Of a DNA stretch of 64,000 nt, positions 25,101 to 39,091 are shown in pieces. The notes below the pieces were generated by a model that worked only from the letters and a program-made list of their open reading frames with translations, made no database searches and was not told the origin of the DNA. Position 1 is the stretch's first letter. Each line of letters begins with the position of its first letter. The stretch is from Capitulum mitella (Eukaryota > Arthropoda > Thecostraca > Pollicipedomorpha > Pollicipedidae). A program made the position numbers and the translations under genes. The stretch is taken from the NCBI GenBank assembly GCA_030062745.1, contig CP099848.1, positions 17,905,081-17,969,080 on the forward strand. The letters are read 5' to 3'.

Positions 25101-26681
25101 ATCCGCGCTACGCGCCTAACTCGTTCCTATAGACGTCCGGCGAGGGGGCCGGCGCCGCCGACTAGCCAGGTCAGTGGGCGTCCAGCTGGCCTGCGCGCCG
25201 GGGCGCTGCTGCTGCTGCTGCAGCTGCTGCCGCTGCCGCTACCGTGGACCACGTCTGTTTCTTCGGACGCGATCTGGTCGGAGTTGGCCACTTGTTTTTG
25301 GTCTGCATGTTTGTAGGTGCGTTTTGTTTCGTTTCGTTCGTTGCCTGCAGCCGCTGCGTGGGGATGGCAGCTAGTGCGTTTCAAATGCAATTCGTCCCAT
25401 AAAAGTACACAGAAACATTGTAAGTAATTCGCCGTTGTCGTGAAAAACGTTCAAACACTTAGTTGGCCCTAAATTGTTTTATGTATTAACGTTCGTGATC
25501 GAATTCCAGGCCAAGTAAAGTATTGGGTCTGAGCCCCCAGATGACCTTCGTCGTTTGAGCACCGAGGGACCGTGGGAAACTAGTCGTAGTATGGAACTTG
25601 ATATTCAGCCAGTGGAGGTAGTGGTTTCCTCTTTTAAGAGAGCTGATTACTATCTTTATGCATTAAGAAGCGTTTGTAAATGGTTCTTGGACTTTCAGCA
25701 TCATTGTAAAGGAAAGTAGCCGTTTTTGCCCTGAAGGAATGCTTTATGTAATAGCATGTTAATATTCACTTTTCAGCACCGGCATGATCTGGTATGAAGA
25801 AACTAGGCTCATTTTCCAATCCTGCTGATTGCCATCGCCGGGCTCCACATTCATAGGACATCGGCTTTGTGTGGCACGCACATCTATTGGTCTTACTCTT
25901 GAGTGTTGGACCTCATTACTGGATAGATTAACCCTTTAATTATTGGAGTATACTATTGAAACTGTGAATTCTTTGTGATGAAACTTATGATTCAGCGCTG
26001 GCGTTCGTTACCGGATCTGGATCTGGTCAGCCATCTTTTAAGTTAATTTTTCGAAATGCTGTCGCCCAAGATACGTCATGACCCTTGCCATTCGACGGCT
26101 ACGTACTGCATAGCTCCATCTCAGCTTGCTTGTTTGTGCAGTGTTTTTGCTGTTTTTGTGTTTTTTTTTCGTAATTCTGGTGGGAGATCGACTGTTCCTT
26201 TTGGTACGTGACGCATGCCATTCCTCGCGCGTGTTAAGCGCTTCCGTTACCTGTTTTCGTCTTCATTGGCACTTGAAGATTTCCGGTTTATTCTAAACGC
26301 CCTGTTTTAAACGCCCTAAACGCCCGCTGGGGCCTTCAGTACTGTTCTGCATTTTCTGTCGGTCTCGTACATTAGTACTGGTGATTGGAATGCAAATGTT
26401 GGTAGTGAAGTCAAATGGCGGCCTTATTAGTGACAACTTTGATGTGCATGCGATACGTTTGTGCCCCGGGCCACCCGTTCTGTGATGTGCCTCTCTGGTT
26501 TGCCGTGTGCCGGCCGTGTTCTGGGCAGCTCCTCTGTCGTTTGACGTCGGTCTCTGAGGGCGGCCGGCCGGACCTGTCGGTCCAACTGACCGGGCCTGCT
26601 CCGTTGCAGGTTCTGGGCTTCGTGCTGGCGTTCCAGTATCGGCGCCAGTCGGACCCGGAGCGGGTCCAGGTGATCGAGTAG
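7087..26681 (+). CDS. Tetraspanin of the TSPAN13/TSPAN31 type, two C-terminal isoforms
   Basis: Model: 7,087-7,146 + 23,195-23,584 + 24,737-24,886, then either 25,058-25,132 (224 aa) or 26,610-26,681 (223 aa). All junctions are phase 0 with GT/AG ends. Tetraspanins are four-pass proteins that organise membrane microdomains. Residues 2, 7 and 11 are cysteines near the N-terminus, as in family members with a CGGF start. TM1 spans the exon 1/2 junction, TM2 is about 44-66 and TM3 about 72-98. The large extracellular loop (about 99-187) has CCG at 128-130, ten cysteines and N-glycosylation motifs at 116 and 132. TM4 starts at about 190. The segment GAVKHHQVLLFFYM and a tail with KDPR and final FL are typical of vertebrate TSPAN13/31 (204-210 aa). 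Intron 1 is 16 kb and holds most of the transposons between 7 and 23 kb. The family assignment is firm; function here is inferred. Confidence 0.9.
7442..9428. other. CpG-depleted block in tetraspanin intron 1
   Basis: By eye only one CpG (7,949) occurs in 1,987 bp, while CpGs are frequent just outside (7,176-7,441 and from 9,429). TG and CA are abundant. This fits long-term germline methylation and deamination. No coding exon is seen. Confidence 0.7.
8350..9010 (+). mobile_element. Old, CpG-stripped relic of family P MITE
   Basis: Landmarks of family P appear in order: the TTCACAGG..AAAATGGGAGGA block near 8,375-8,412, AAAAGGGGAACTATCATGG (8,539), the double half-site TGACCTTTGACCT (8,582-8,594), CATAGCTCC near 8,750, and the ..ATTATTTACCTATACA..AAGTTCT block near 8,945-8,990. 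Both ends have decayed. Where other copies have CG, this one mostly has TG or CA. Confidence 0.7.
9430..10420. other. Intronic, nothing recognised
   Basis: This part of tetraspanin intron 1 shows no supported exon, repeat array or RNA gene. Confidence 0.4.
10425..10810 (-). mobile_element. Diverged family P MITE fragment
   Basis: GTGACCATGATAGTTACCC, then TGCCTATATTGACATTATACG, then a TTATAAGGTAGAAATACCCC block, match family P read in reverse (compare copy A near 20,120-20,430). Clear termini are missing. This piece keeps its CpGs. Confidence 0.6.
10985..11460 (+). repeat. GC-rich minisatellite
   Basis: Degenerate units of roughly 30 bp of the type CTGCCGGCCTGTAGGGGCCCC are repeated about 15 times. 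The open frames on both strands here are produced by the repeat and are not genes. Confidence 0.75.
11461..12300. other. Intronic, nothing recognised
   Basis: There are overlapping minus-strand open frames but no homology or splice support. Confidence 0.35.
12755..13020 (+). repeat. Short-period degenerate array with TTCGT core
   Basis: About 14 units of roughly 16-18 bp share a core AAAGTTCGT followed by CCAGGACA or GTAGGACA. The architecture recalls the arrays at 22,315-22,610 and 46,080-46,395, but the unit is different. Confidence 0.7.
13130..13550. repeat. GGAATC/GATTCC fold-back element
   Basis: Two arms of about 58 bp (13,247-13,305 and 13,366-13,424) are inverted copies. Both carry CCAATTCTTA and TTGGTTCT, and both point to GGATCC at the inner side. 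The flanks carry more GGAAT/ATTCC words. The right flank (13,495-13,550) resembles 14,090-14,160. Confidence 0.65.
14025..14160. repeat. Truncated copy of the GGAATC element
   Basis: GCCGATTCATTGTGTCCCAAAAGGAATG parallels the flank near 13,205-13,235, and AAATGACTTTTAACAAATGTT parallels 13,523-13,550. The central fold-back is missing. Confidence 0.5.
14170..15630. other. Intronic, nothing recognised
   Basis: No supported exon or RNA gene is seen. A local palindrome CCGTTGCCTAGCAACGG occurs at 15,432-15,448. Confidence 0.35.
15635..15785. repeat. ATTCC/GGAAT-rich palindromic patch
   Basis: Words such as GGAATCATTCC, GGAATGATTCCC, TGGAATGAT and CCAATTCCAATTCCAA are clustered. The composition resembles the element at 13,130-13,550. 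Confidence 0.5.
15930..16365 (-). repeat. Left arm of a long inverted repeat pair
   Basis: This arm matches 18,965-19,429 in reverse complement over about 0.45 kb with moderate divergence. Shared features include CTATTGGAATTATTTGTAAGG / ACAAATAATTCCAATA, GGTGTGTCGCTCTCGTACCCC, and GGGGTCGCGCATCG / CGATGCGCGACCCC. It is either a large terminal inverted repeat or two opposed copies of one dispersed element. Confidence 0.7.
16370..17030. other. Intronic, nothing recognised
   Basis: No exon or RNA gene is supported. The sequence may be interior to the inverted-repeat structure. Confidence 0.35.
17034..17390 (+). repeat. Duplicated interstitial TTAGG telomere-like blocks
   Basis: Two copies of a ~161-bp unit (17,055-17,215 and 17,216-17,389) each contain six or more GGTTAGGTTAGG-type repeats. 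Each is followed by the same unique tail, with ACTATGTTAGGCTAGGGTAAA and CCAGTTTTGTTCCGTGATTTT. TTAGG is the common arthropod telomere motif, and CTAGG variants are interspersed. Confidence 0.85.
17470..17545 (+). repeat. ATT trinucleotide microsatellite
   Basis: An imperfect run of TTATTATTATTAC-type units. The neighbouring open frame is a low-complexity by-product. Confidence 0.85.
17901..17977 (-). repeat. Degenerate tRNA-Arg-like sequence (pseudogene or SINE head)
   Basis: On the minus strand TGGCCTAATGAATAA is close to the A-box region of metazoan tRNA-Arg. CCAGA/TCTGG forms an anticodon stem with a seven-base loop, and CTGGG/CCCAG forms a T-stem with a seven-base loop. The loop CTGGAGT replaces TTCRANY, position 33 is not T, and the acceptor stem pairs poorly. 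It is not a functional tRNA. Confidence 0.55.
18000..18960. other. Intronic, nothing recognised
   Basis: A 21-bp direct duplication (TAAAAGAAACCGACCGCTCTC-like) lies near 18,130-18,170. The open frames on both strands have no support. Confidence 0.35.
18965..19429 (+). repeat. Right arm of the long inverted repeat pair
   Basis: Inverted partner of 15,930-16,365. Its outer end coincides with the TTAA where family P copy A is inserted (19,430). Confidence 0.7.
19430..20647 (-). mobile_element. Family P MITE, copy A (piggyBac-like, TTAA)
   Basis: The element begins TTAACCCTATTCCCGG and ends CCGGGAATAGGGTGAA; one TTAA has decayed to TGAA. It is reversed relative to copies B-D. There is no transposase. 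TTAA targets with a CCCT terminus are characteristic of piggyBac-type elements, so this is probably a non-autonomous derivative. Four AGGTCA half-sites at 20,067-20,099 are spaced 4, 4 and 1 bp. A second half-site cluster lies near 19,760-19,795. It lies in tetraspanin intron 1. Confidence 0.85.
20648..22310. other. Intronic, nothing recognised
   Basis: Mostly AT-rich sequence with a short CCTTG-free A-run (about 21,472) and no supported exon, RNA gene or repeat boundary. Confidence 0.35.
22315..22836 (+). repeat. TTCGT-unit array plus spacer of a composite element (copy 1)
   Basis: About 18 degenerate ~15-bp units of the type CTTCGTATCGCATTT run to about 22,610, followed by a ~220-bp spacer leading into the SINE at 22,837. 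The same order appears in reverse complement at 45,636-46,395. Spacer matches include AGGACCCAGCGGCCGAAACAT versus ATGTTTCGG..CTGAGTCCT. Confidence 0.75.
22837..23062 (+). mobile_element. tRNA-derived SINE (copy 1)
   Basis: A Pol III A-box-like GTGGCCGAGGG (22,843) and a perfect B box GGTTCGAATCC (22,884-22,894) form a Ser/Leu-tRNA-like head at 22,841-22,900. A body follows that includes GAACTGTTTGGCTCGACCAT and CTCCGGGCTGGAGACCCTTT. The body recurs inverted at 45,636-45,830. Confidence 0.75.
23195..23584 (+). CDS. Tetraspanin coding exon 2
   Basis: The acceptor TTTGTTCCAG and donor ATG|GTAAGC bound 130 codons covering the rest of TM1, the small loop, TM2, TM3 and the first half of the large loop, including the CCG signature. 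Third codon positions are almost all G or C. Upstream in-frame TTG or other codons are intronic, so the annotated start lies in exon 1. Confidence 0.95.
24305..24660 (+). repeat. ~38-bp minisatellite in tetraspanin intron 2
   Basis: Nine variable units of about 35-43 bp each contain TCTGCTCAGGCTGTACC and TGGTGTCAGTGGGAGATG, or close variants. Several units carry an acceptor-like TCTGCTCAG|G. The array ends about 75 bp before exon 3. Confidence 0.8.
24737..24886 (+). CDS. Tetraspanin coding exon 3
   Basis: The acceptor CCTTTTTCGCCAG has a CTGAC branch-point-like motif about 25 bp upstream; the donor is GAG|GTTAGT. Fifty codons hold the second half of the cysteine-rich loop (CC, CC, C, C, C) and the first part of TM4, ending GIGLFFSLTE. 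Both last exons join here in phase 0. Confidence 0.95.
25058..25132 (+). CDS. Tetraspanin last exon, isoform A
   Basis: The acceptor GGTTCGCAG is followed by 24 codons and TAG. The product LVGVWATHRYR, then KDPRYAP and final FL, aligns residue by residue with the TSPAN13/31 C-terminus (LGVW, YR.QKDPR, FL). This is the ancestral-type end. Confidence 0.9.
   Translation: MVGVWATHRYRQHKDPRYAPNSFL
25133..26609 (+). other. 3' UTR of isoform A and intron leading to isoform B
   Basis: A short GCTGCT/GCTGCC-rich patch lies at 25,208-25,240. No further exon is seen. No AATAAA was found close after 25,132, so the end of the isoform A transcript is unknown. Confidence 0.5.
26610..26681 (+). CDS. Tetraspanin last exon, isoform B
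   Basis: The acceptor CTCCGTTGCAG, with an upstream ACTGAC branch-point-like motif, is followed by 23 codons and TAG. The encoded VLGFVLAFQYRR, SDPER and VQVIE completes TM4 and gives a different acidic tail. It has the same phase and length as isoform A. The high GC3 and the clean acceptor argue that it is real. Confidence 0.75.
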   Translation, partial: VLGFVLAFQYRRQSDPERVQVIE

Positions 26682-28800
26682 TGCGCCGCCGGCCGGAGAC
26701 GGCCGGGACGGCGAAATGGGCCGGCCGGTGGGGCCAGGCGGCCTGCCGGGGATGATTGAGCTCGCCTGCACGGTTCGCTTCGCTTCTTGGTTTTCGAGTG
26801 TCTACCGGTCACACGTGTGGCGCACTTCTGTTTGTCTAACGTTGTGGAGTGATTTAACGGCCTTATCGCGGAACGCGGGTGATTTCAATTTGCTGGGGTT
26901 TGCGTGAAGATCCCCTTCTTCGTTGGCTAGTGAACATATTTCATTACCGCTGGGGTCTTAAACGCAAAACAAAAACTGTATTAACAAGCGTGAGAAGAGG
27001 GAGAGGCGCTCGAGTTCAACGCCTTGCTTTGCTCTACTTAATTCCTCGTCGTACTTGACGGCTCAGTTATTCTGTTTGTCTGCGTTGGCTGAGTGCCACC
27101 ATCAGGTCTTGCAGTGTTGGCCTTGCTCTCTGACCGTCGGTCTGTCTTTTGTGTGTGTCGGCTGGGTCTGTCCGGTGTGTCGGCTGACTGTCGGTCTGTC
27201 CGATATGTCGGTTGGTTTTCAGTCTGTTCGGTGTGCCGGCTGACTGTCATTCTGTCCGAAGTGTCGGCGGACTCTCGGTCTGTCCGGTGTGTCGGCTGAC
27301 TGTCAGTCTGTCCAGTGTGTCGGCTGACTGTCGGTCCGTCCGGAGTGTCGGCTGACTGTCGGTCTGCCCGTTGTGTCGGCTGGCTGTCGGTCTTTCCGGT
27401 GCCGGCAATTTTCAGTCGGCCGCCAGCAGGTGGCCGACGAATGCGTTGTTCTCGGTGGGGGGTCGGTGGTTAGGTGGTGTGCAGTGATGGGACATGATGG
27501 CTCGGTGTCGCGTGCGTGGCGATTTGTGAGTTGCCCGCTGGTCTGTCCCTGGCCTGGTGGTCGCAGTGGTCTGGCCGGCCCGTGGCGGTCTCGGCCGGTT
27601 TCATGGCTGTCCTCTCCAGAGACGTCATCCCATTCATTGGATGGTAAGAGGTCGGTGGGAGCGCGGAACGAGCCTGCACGGCACGAGGGGGTCTGCGTCC
27701 TGAAAACTGACTAGGCTGAGACCCCGGAGCTTGCGTTCGTGGCCATGTGACCAATGACGTGGCGTCAGGGTCGCCGCGGCTTGTGTCGTAACTTAACTTT
27801 GCGAGACTTACTGATATTTATGGGACTACGGGATACGCTGTTCTAGATGGAATGGCAACTTATGGGTGCACAGAAATGATGACCCGCCAGTGCGTGGCGA
27901 TAATTGAATGGGTTGTTGAAAATGTAAATCAGTTGTTTACCTTAATGTAGTAAAAACAAGTATCAGTTCGTGATTATACCCATTCCGCGCTTATTGGATG
28001 TTTATAGTTATTTATTTGGAACAGCTTTTGTGTTTAGCTGCTTTGCTTATCCTGGACCAATCGAGTGACATGACTTGTCGGAATTGTTTCTCGATTCTCT
28101 TATGCACTCGCCTGTATGGGGTCTGCCTCGCAATAAATGTGATGGATGTTATTCGGATTTCTTGCCGCGTTTTCAAGATGTGCCACGTAGTCTAGGCAAT
28201 GGAGCCTCACGTGGAGCACGGAAAATGCAGAAATGAGAGAATATATTTGATCAAGGCCGCTAATAAAGCATTTTATGTCCGATGACTATTGTTACGGACT
28301 CCGCGTGCCGTGTTACGAATCGTCGAACCATACCAGGCTCCAATTGGATGTGACAGTCGGACTGCTGTGGCGTCATGTGTGTGTTTGCTCTGGTTATTCT
28401 CAAAAGTGCGTCGGAGCCATACTCTCCTCCCTGTCCTCGTGGGACAGGGCCAATGGTGTCAACATGTCTGCCGCTCTCTACGTGCCGGGTCTTCGAATTT
28501 CGGGCTGTATGACGTCATTTGAAGATTTTCGGCAAGGGCCTTGAAAATCCGCGTATCAGCATATTGCGCATACTGCGCCACGTTCGCATACTCGGCATTT
28601 CGACCGTGTGCATGATAACCAAGGCCCTAGACGATTGACGGACGCCCGACGAGAAACAAAACCTGGCGATAGATACGGATGGTTGAGCCCAAGAGGCTGT
28701 GCATTCTTACCCACAACAAACAAACAAGGTCCTAGGAGATATTCATAACGGATAAAATAGCGACTTTGAAAGTCTATTGCACAGTCCTGGGCAATCTCGG
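26682..28800 (+). other. Tetraspanin 3' flank
   Basis: No further coding exon is supported. AATAAA occurs at 28,134 and 28,262 and could end isoform B transcripts. The open frames across 27,055-27,720 arise from the minisatellite. Confidence 0.4.
27110..27410 (+). repeat. ~28-bp minisatellite
   Basis: Roughly ten units of the type TCGGCTGACTGTCGGTCTGT followed by CCGGTGTG run with small variations. Confidence 0.8.
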
Positions 28801-28876
28801 GTTCATTTTTCGGTGACTGACGCCTTGGCGGCATTGGAGGAACGAAGGTAAAGAACTGCAGTGGATTTTTGTTAAG

Positions 28877-28882
28877 GTAAGT
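28877..28882 (+). promoter_or_regulatory. Consensus 5' splice site, candidate end of Sex-lethal-like 5' UTR exon
   Basis: AAG|GTAAGT at 28,874-28,882 is a perfect donor just before the CpG-poor block, about 2.9 kb ahead of the acceptor at 31,772. The pairing is inference; the non-coding exon start was not located. Confidence 0.3.
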
Positions 28883-29700
28883 TTCAAATGATTCGATTTA
28901 AATGCCAACGTAGCCAATGCTGGAATTTTTCTCGATAATACTGCTACAGTATGGCATAGAATTTTTATCAGTCAGTTAAGACGAACCATCGCAGGGTTAG
29001 ACCTATGTGCAGCTGAATATCAGCGTAATTCATGTTCACTACTGAATGTAATGGTCTAGTGTTTTGACAGTTAATCTACACAACATGCTTTGTCAATTCT
29101 TGCCTAACTAGTAGTATGGCAGAATTTCATGGATATCTCTGGGGCATTTTGCCATTGCATCATTGAAAAATTGATGAACAGAGGGTAAGCTCATTCAGAA
29201 TAGGATTGTATTCATAATATCTGATATTAATCATTGATATTGAGGATGAGGTCAGATGCATTTGTAGTTCCATTTTGCTCCATTATGGAAAAAATGGCTG
29301 GTATTCCAGTAACTACATGTAAAGAAATATGTGTAGATTTTGGGACAAATGTAATCCAGTAGAGCTGGAGGAATTCAGTACCTTCTGCTATTACTTTCCT
29401 TACTTAATGTTATATTACCAATCAGATGACTACACCTGATGAGACACAGGATTTGATACAAGACCTGGGACACCTGAAGCTGAAGGGGCTGTGGGTCCTA
29501 ACCCACAGACAAAAAGACATTAAGTTATTTTATTTTGGCAGGATTGCCAAATGCTAGGGATGTGTCTAGCTCAGTCTTATCAAACTCCTGGCATTCCTAA
29601 TTATATCACAGCCTTACATAGGGTAGCCATACTCAAAAGGTCCCCAGCAGGGATGTCAGTTTGTATTGAGGGCCCTAGCCCACCCAATTAGAACAAAAAG

Positions 29701-29820
29701 AATGACTGCAGTAGATAAGAGATATGCAGAAAGTAGAAAGATGTAACAGAAAGATATGTAAATGCACCTCTTACACATTATTCTTTACATTCTGCATATC
29801 TCTTATCAACTGCAGCCATT
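29701..29820. repeat. Imperfect hairpin with ~40-bp arms
   Basis: The left arm 29,701-29,745 (GACTGCAG..GATAAGAGATATGCAGAA) and right arm 29,781-29,820 (TTCTGCATATCTCTTATC..CTGCAGCC) are inverted copies around a ~35-bp loop. Confidence 0.75.
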
Positions 29821-29823
29821 CTA

Positions 29824-29824
29824 T

Positions 29825-29903
<79 letters not shown>

Positions 29904-29940
29904 TATATAGTGTGTGTGTGTGTTTGTGTGTGTTTGTATA
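29824..29940. repeat. (CA)n(TA)n(TG)n palindromic microsatellite
   Basis: An AC run passes into a long AT run and then a GT run, making a near-perfect dinucleotide palindrome directly after the hairpin. The open frames through it are artefacts. Confidence 0.95.
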
Positions 29941-30099
29941 TATACCTCTATACATAGGAATAAATGTGATTTGTTATTTGATAAATTATAACAAAAAGCT
30001 ATTCATTTGTTATGGTCAAAATAAAGTGGACTAAATCCATTGAGAAACCCACATTTAGTTCCAGGTTAGGTTGTTGGGCCCCTAGCTTGTCCCCTCCCC

Positions 30100-30250
30100 A
30101 CAATCATTTACAGAAATTGACTCCCCTGGTTCCCAGAGCTTATCAAGCTCATTCTTAAACTGGTGCAGGGGTTTGGCCCTCATCATTGCATCCAGGAGAC
30201 CATTCCAGTGGTTTATGACACAAACTCCTAGATGGTTCCTCTTCACTTTT
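30100..30250 (-). pseudogene. Remnant of a LINE reverse-transcriptase C-terminus
   Basis: One minus-strand frame encodes VKRNHLGVCVINHWNGLL, then AKPLHQFKNELDKLW. This fits the conserved end of CR1/Jockey-type pol proteins, where a VVN.WN.LP motif is followed by a FK..LDK.W motif. Only about 45 codons remain, with no catalytic motif. Confidence 0.6.
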
Positions 30251-31696
30251 TGACTTCTTTATGCTTTGCTTCTGATATGTTACAACTTTGATGCTGCATT
30301 ATGGATCAAGATTGCACCTGACAGTGGTGACATGTACACTTGCAATATATGCTTTACCAGCTTAACAATACTGGGATCTCCCTGAACTTTTTACTGCAGC
30401 CAGAATAGATCTTCCATGTGTCTTCATACCTTTCAAATACATACCATTTTCAAAACATAAAGGCATGCGCATTGCATAGGAGACCATTGCATGCACATGC
30501 AGAACATGCCTAGGAGTAATCCTCTGATAACCAGTAAGCTGTTGGGCAGGTAGAAGGTTTTTGACTGATGTGATTCATAAAAGGAACATTATCCTTGTGA
30601 CATGTTTAATGAAATTTATTATATGTTGGTATTTGAATTGCATTTGTTTCTCAGCACACATGATAAAGATATTTGAAATGAATATCATGGAGTAAATGAA
30701 TATCATGGAGTACCTCCATCAAAAGTTCCTTGGATGGAGCTATTCCATACTAAGGAACTTTTGACAAATGCCCTTACATTGCCACATATTTCAACACCAA
30801 TACCAGGAGTAATTTTCCCAGAGACATGATGAATGGCAACATGGGATTTTTTACATGCTGAAATAGCCACCCTGGCCTAGGTAGGTGCCTTGTTCAGTCA
30901 AACAGTGCTGGCTTCAGGCAGTTACTGAACCTGGTTGCCTGCTGCATATTGGATCTGCACCAAGCATAGTCTGATAGAGCCATGATGGTGGCAGGCAGGG
31001 GCATTATCACATACCATCTAGCCTGTAAAAGCTGCTTCCTGCATCCTCCAGGAGGAGGATGCTGTGGTGGGGCACTGGAGAACTGGCCATCATTTGTGTG
31101 AAGTCGGCTACATGCTGTGCTTTGGACTGTGGAGTGGGGGGTGATGTTTTGAACACTGCTTGTGCAATTCTCTGCACATTCTGTGCAGTTACCTAACCAG
31201 AGTTTAGGAATCAGGTTTTCACAGTCACCACATAAGCTTGGGTACAATATGCCAAATACATAGAAGCTAGTGCTTTGGCTGACTTTTTTGTTTACCTTCA
31301 CGCCTGGAGAAAAATTAATGTATATTTGGGAGCACTTGGGATTCATCATCCTTGCAACAAACCTGGCTTCTGCGAACTGCTTATTGCCCACAAAATGCAA
31401 AAGAATGGAATGCCAAAGAATGGTAAGAAATCACAGGACTTGATGTTGTGGATGGATGAGCTGCGGAAATGTTCCCCTTTGCATTGTATTGCATTTTCTA
31501 CTCCCAGTGAAGAAAACCAGTATTTGATTACTACCTTGGGGTTGTTCATGGGTGTGGATTATTTTTGTGATTGTATATCTTCTTTTTGACATTCAGTTGT
31601 ATCATGTGAACACTGGGCTTAGTGATAGACATCAGCTGTATATAAATAGGCTAAGCAGTGTTGTAATCATTAGCATGTGTTGCATATTGTGAGTTC

Positions 31697-31772
31697 TTTT
31701 TTTACTGGGAATTGTTATTTATTGTACCATTTTTTTGTTTTGTGCTTCCATTGGTGATTTTCTTATTTTTAA
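31697..31772 (+). promoter_or_regulatory. Uridine-rich 3' splice-site region before Sex-lethal-like exon 1
   Basis: A T7 run (31,697-31,703), a T7-G-T4 run (31,730-31,741) and a final TTTTCTTATTTTTAAG acceptor precede the ATG exon. Such poly-U tracts are the known ligands of Sex-lethal and ELAV proteins. Autoregulation here is inference. Confidence 0.45.
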
Positions 31773-31783
31773 GTACTGTCAAG

Positions 31784-37287
<5,504 letters not shown>

Positions 37288-37783
37288 GCTTACGATTCGT
37301 ACGTGGCAGTGCTAGGTAGCAATATACTACATGCATGTGTTACGTTTACCGATCATCGCCAGGTAAAACGAAGAGGATCTGCCGCGAACGGAAGTTAGTT
37401 GATTTCTTCTCATTTGTCATTCTGTGCCGGGCGTTCGTGTGGCATTCGACAGACTCTCATTCATTTTGGTGGTGTCATGTCGTGCAATGTACTGATCTTA
37501 GTTGTGATAAAATACACTGACCGTTCGGCAGCCGATGGCCTTGGAGTGCTGTGGAAAGTCGGTATCAAGTCGAAACAGGGATGTAGCGGATCTTCTCTTG
37601 CATTAGAAGAAGGAAAGTTCTGTGGGAGTCCGTTGATGCTGTGATGATAAGATGATGTGGGTGTTGCCGTCATTGGTTTGTTAAACCCTCATGGCATTGT
37701 TTACGCGATCTGCAAAACCCTTTATGATTTTCTTTAATTTTTTATTTAATTTTATTGAAGTATAAATTTCAGTCTAAAATAAA
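37288..37783 (+). other. Sex-lethal-like 3' UTR with AATAAA
   Basis: It runs from the stop codon to AATAAA at 37,778-37,783. The distal part is AT-rich, with several TTTATTT and ATTTAATTTT words. Confidence 0.6.
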
Positions 37784-39050
37784 CTGACAAACTGCTTTCC
37801 GTCGCACGCATGTACAGCTCTTGTGGTGGCGGAAGTGGGCAGAGTTTTCCATCCAGCACTTGCTCATCCATGAGACACCGGGCAGCGATGAGGCGGTGTA
37901 ACGTTCAACTCTCATACGGGACAAATATGAGCCAGTTTTTCTTAGGAAATGTGCTTGCCTGTCGATCCCAACGTAACGCTGATTACCCTGACCTTCGGGC
38001 GATGATTAAATCAGTGAAATCCGGGGGCAAAAATGATGCACCGGAAACCCATAGGAAATCACTATGAACCTCCGTAAATGTAGTCTTGAGACGCAATGCA
38101 TGGAACGTATTGGTTTCTAAGATTGCAGGTAATATGGCTGCAGTTCAAAATACGTGTTATATACTGTGACGCCGCCGAATAGGAGGCCGTCGAGGCTTTA
38201 AGGATCACTCCACGCAGTTGCCATAGGAGTAATGCTCAAGCCCAGGAAAAGTGGGTGTTCCCCAAGTTCCGCCCCGTGGCGCAGCCCGCGGCTGTCGTAA
38301 GGGTCTCCGTCACCCTGAAAACCACGGCGTCAGGCTTCACGCCAAAGCCTCCGTCTGTCCAGGCAGGCGGCTGAACAGTGAACAACCGATGCAGTCTCAT
38401 GAGCCGTTCGCACGTGACCTGGTAACACGTGCAGGGCAATGTAAACACGGCAGTGCACTCGTTGCGCATGCCGTCCCGGGTCGGGTTACTCCGACGGACC
38501 GTTTACTCAGCTTCCCGGGCATCAGAGGCGCGCGGAGTCGGAAATATCCGGATACAGCCGGCTCGCCAGCCGCGCAGCCTCGTCAGGGGCTCGCCAGGGG
38601 CGGAGTCAGCAGGAGGGGCCTGCGGCGGCCCCTGCGACATGATCGGAGCTGCGGTGCCCGGCGTCCTGACGGCTCAACCGCGACGCGATTGGTATGCATT
38701 CACACCCGTTGCAGTCGGATATGACTTGTACGTCAACGCGCATTTTATGATTGCCGCAAATATGGGAAGAAATCGATCATCGCGGGGAGACAACAATTTT
38801 GCAATTTTGCTACATTTAACGCCGCAGCCTCTAAAACCCCAAGCTACTTTGCTGTGCGTCTACTTGCTCGCCGGAGCGTGAAACTGCTTGGCAAACGCCG
38901 CTCGGCCTGCGTACTTTTCCGCATTTGCTCGCCCTTGCGTCCACGGTCCGCACGTCACAACCAATGGCGGCCACGTGCCGTGTCACACGTGATCAATAAA
39001 AGAGGCGACACGCGGCAGGCAGCGCAGACGGGGTCGGCTCGCAAGTGCTG
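37784..39050. other. Intergenic, probable promoter side of myo-inositol oxygenase
   Basis: Several overlapping open frames lack support. An arthropod initiator-like TCAGT lies at 39,052-39,056, 27-31 bp before the proposed ATG. No TATA box is placed about 30 bp upstream of it. Confidence 0.35.
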
Positions 39051-39082
39051 GTCAGTCGAAACTTCCCATTGTCTGCGGCGTC

Positions 39083-39091
39083 ATGGAGACG
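39083..39091 (+). CDS. MIOX: MIOX first coding exon (three codons)
   Basis: ATG GAG ACG|GTGAGA is a start codon followed in phase 0 by a good donor, just downstream of a TCAGT initiator-like site. Joining it to exon 2 gives [19 protein letters not shown] and the expected total length. No other upstream Met/donor pair fitted as well. Confidence 0.45.

Noticed and set aside
31712-31783. N-terminal extension MLFIVPFF.. of the Sex-lethal-like protein
   Set aside because: The frame crosses a uridine-rich acceptor (TTTTTAAG at 31,772); homologues begin near the ATG at 31,784.
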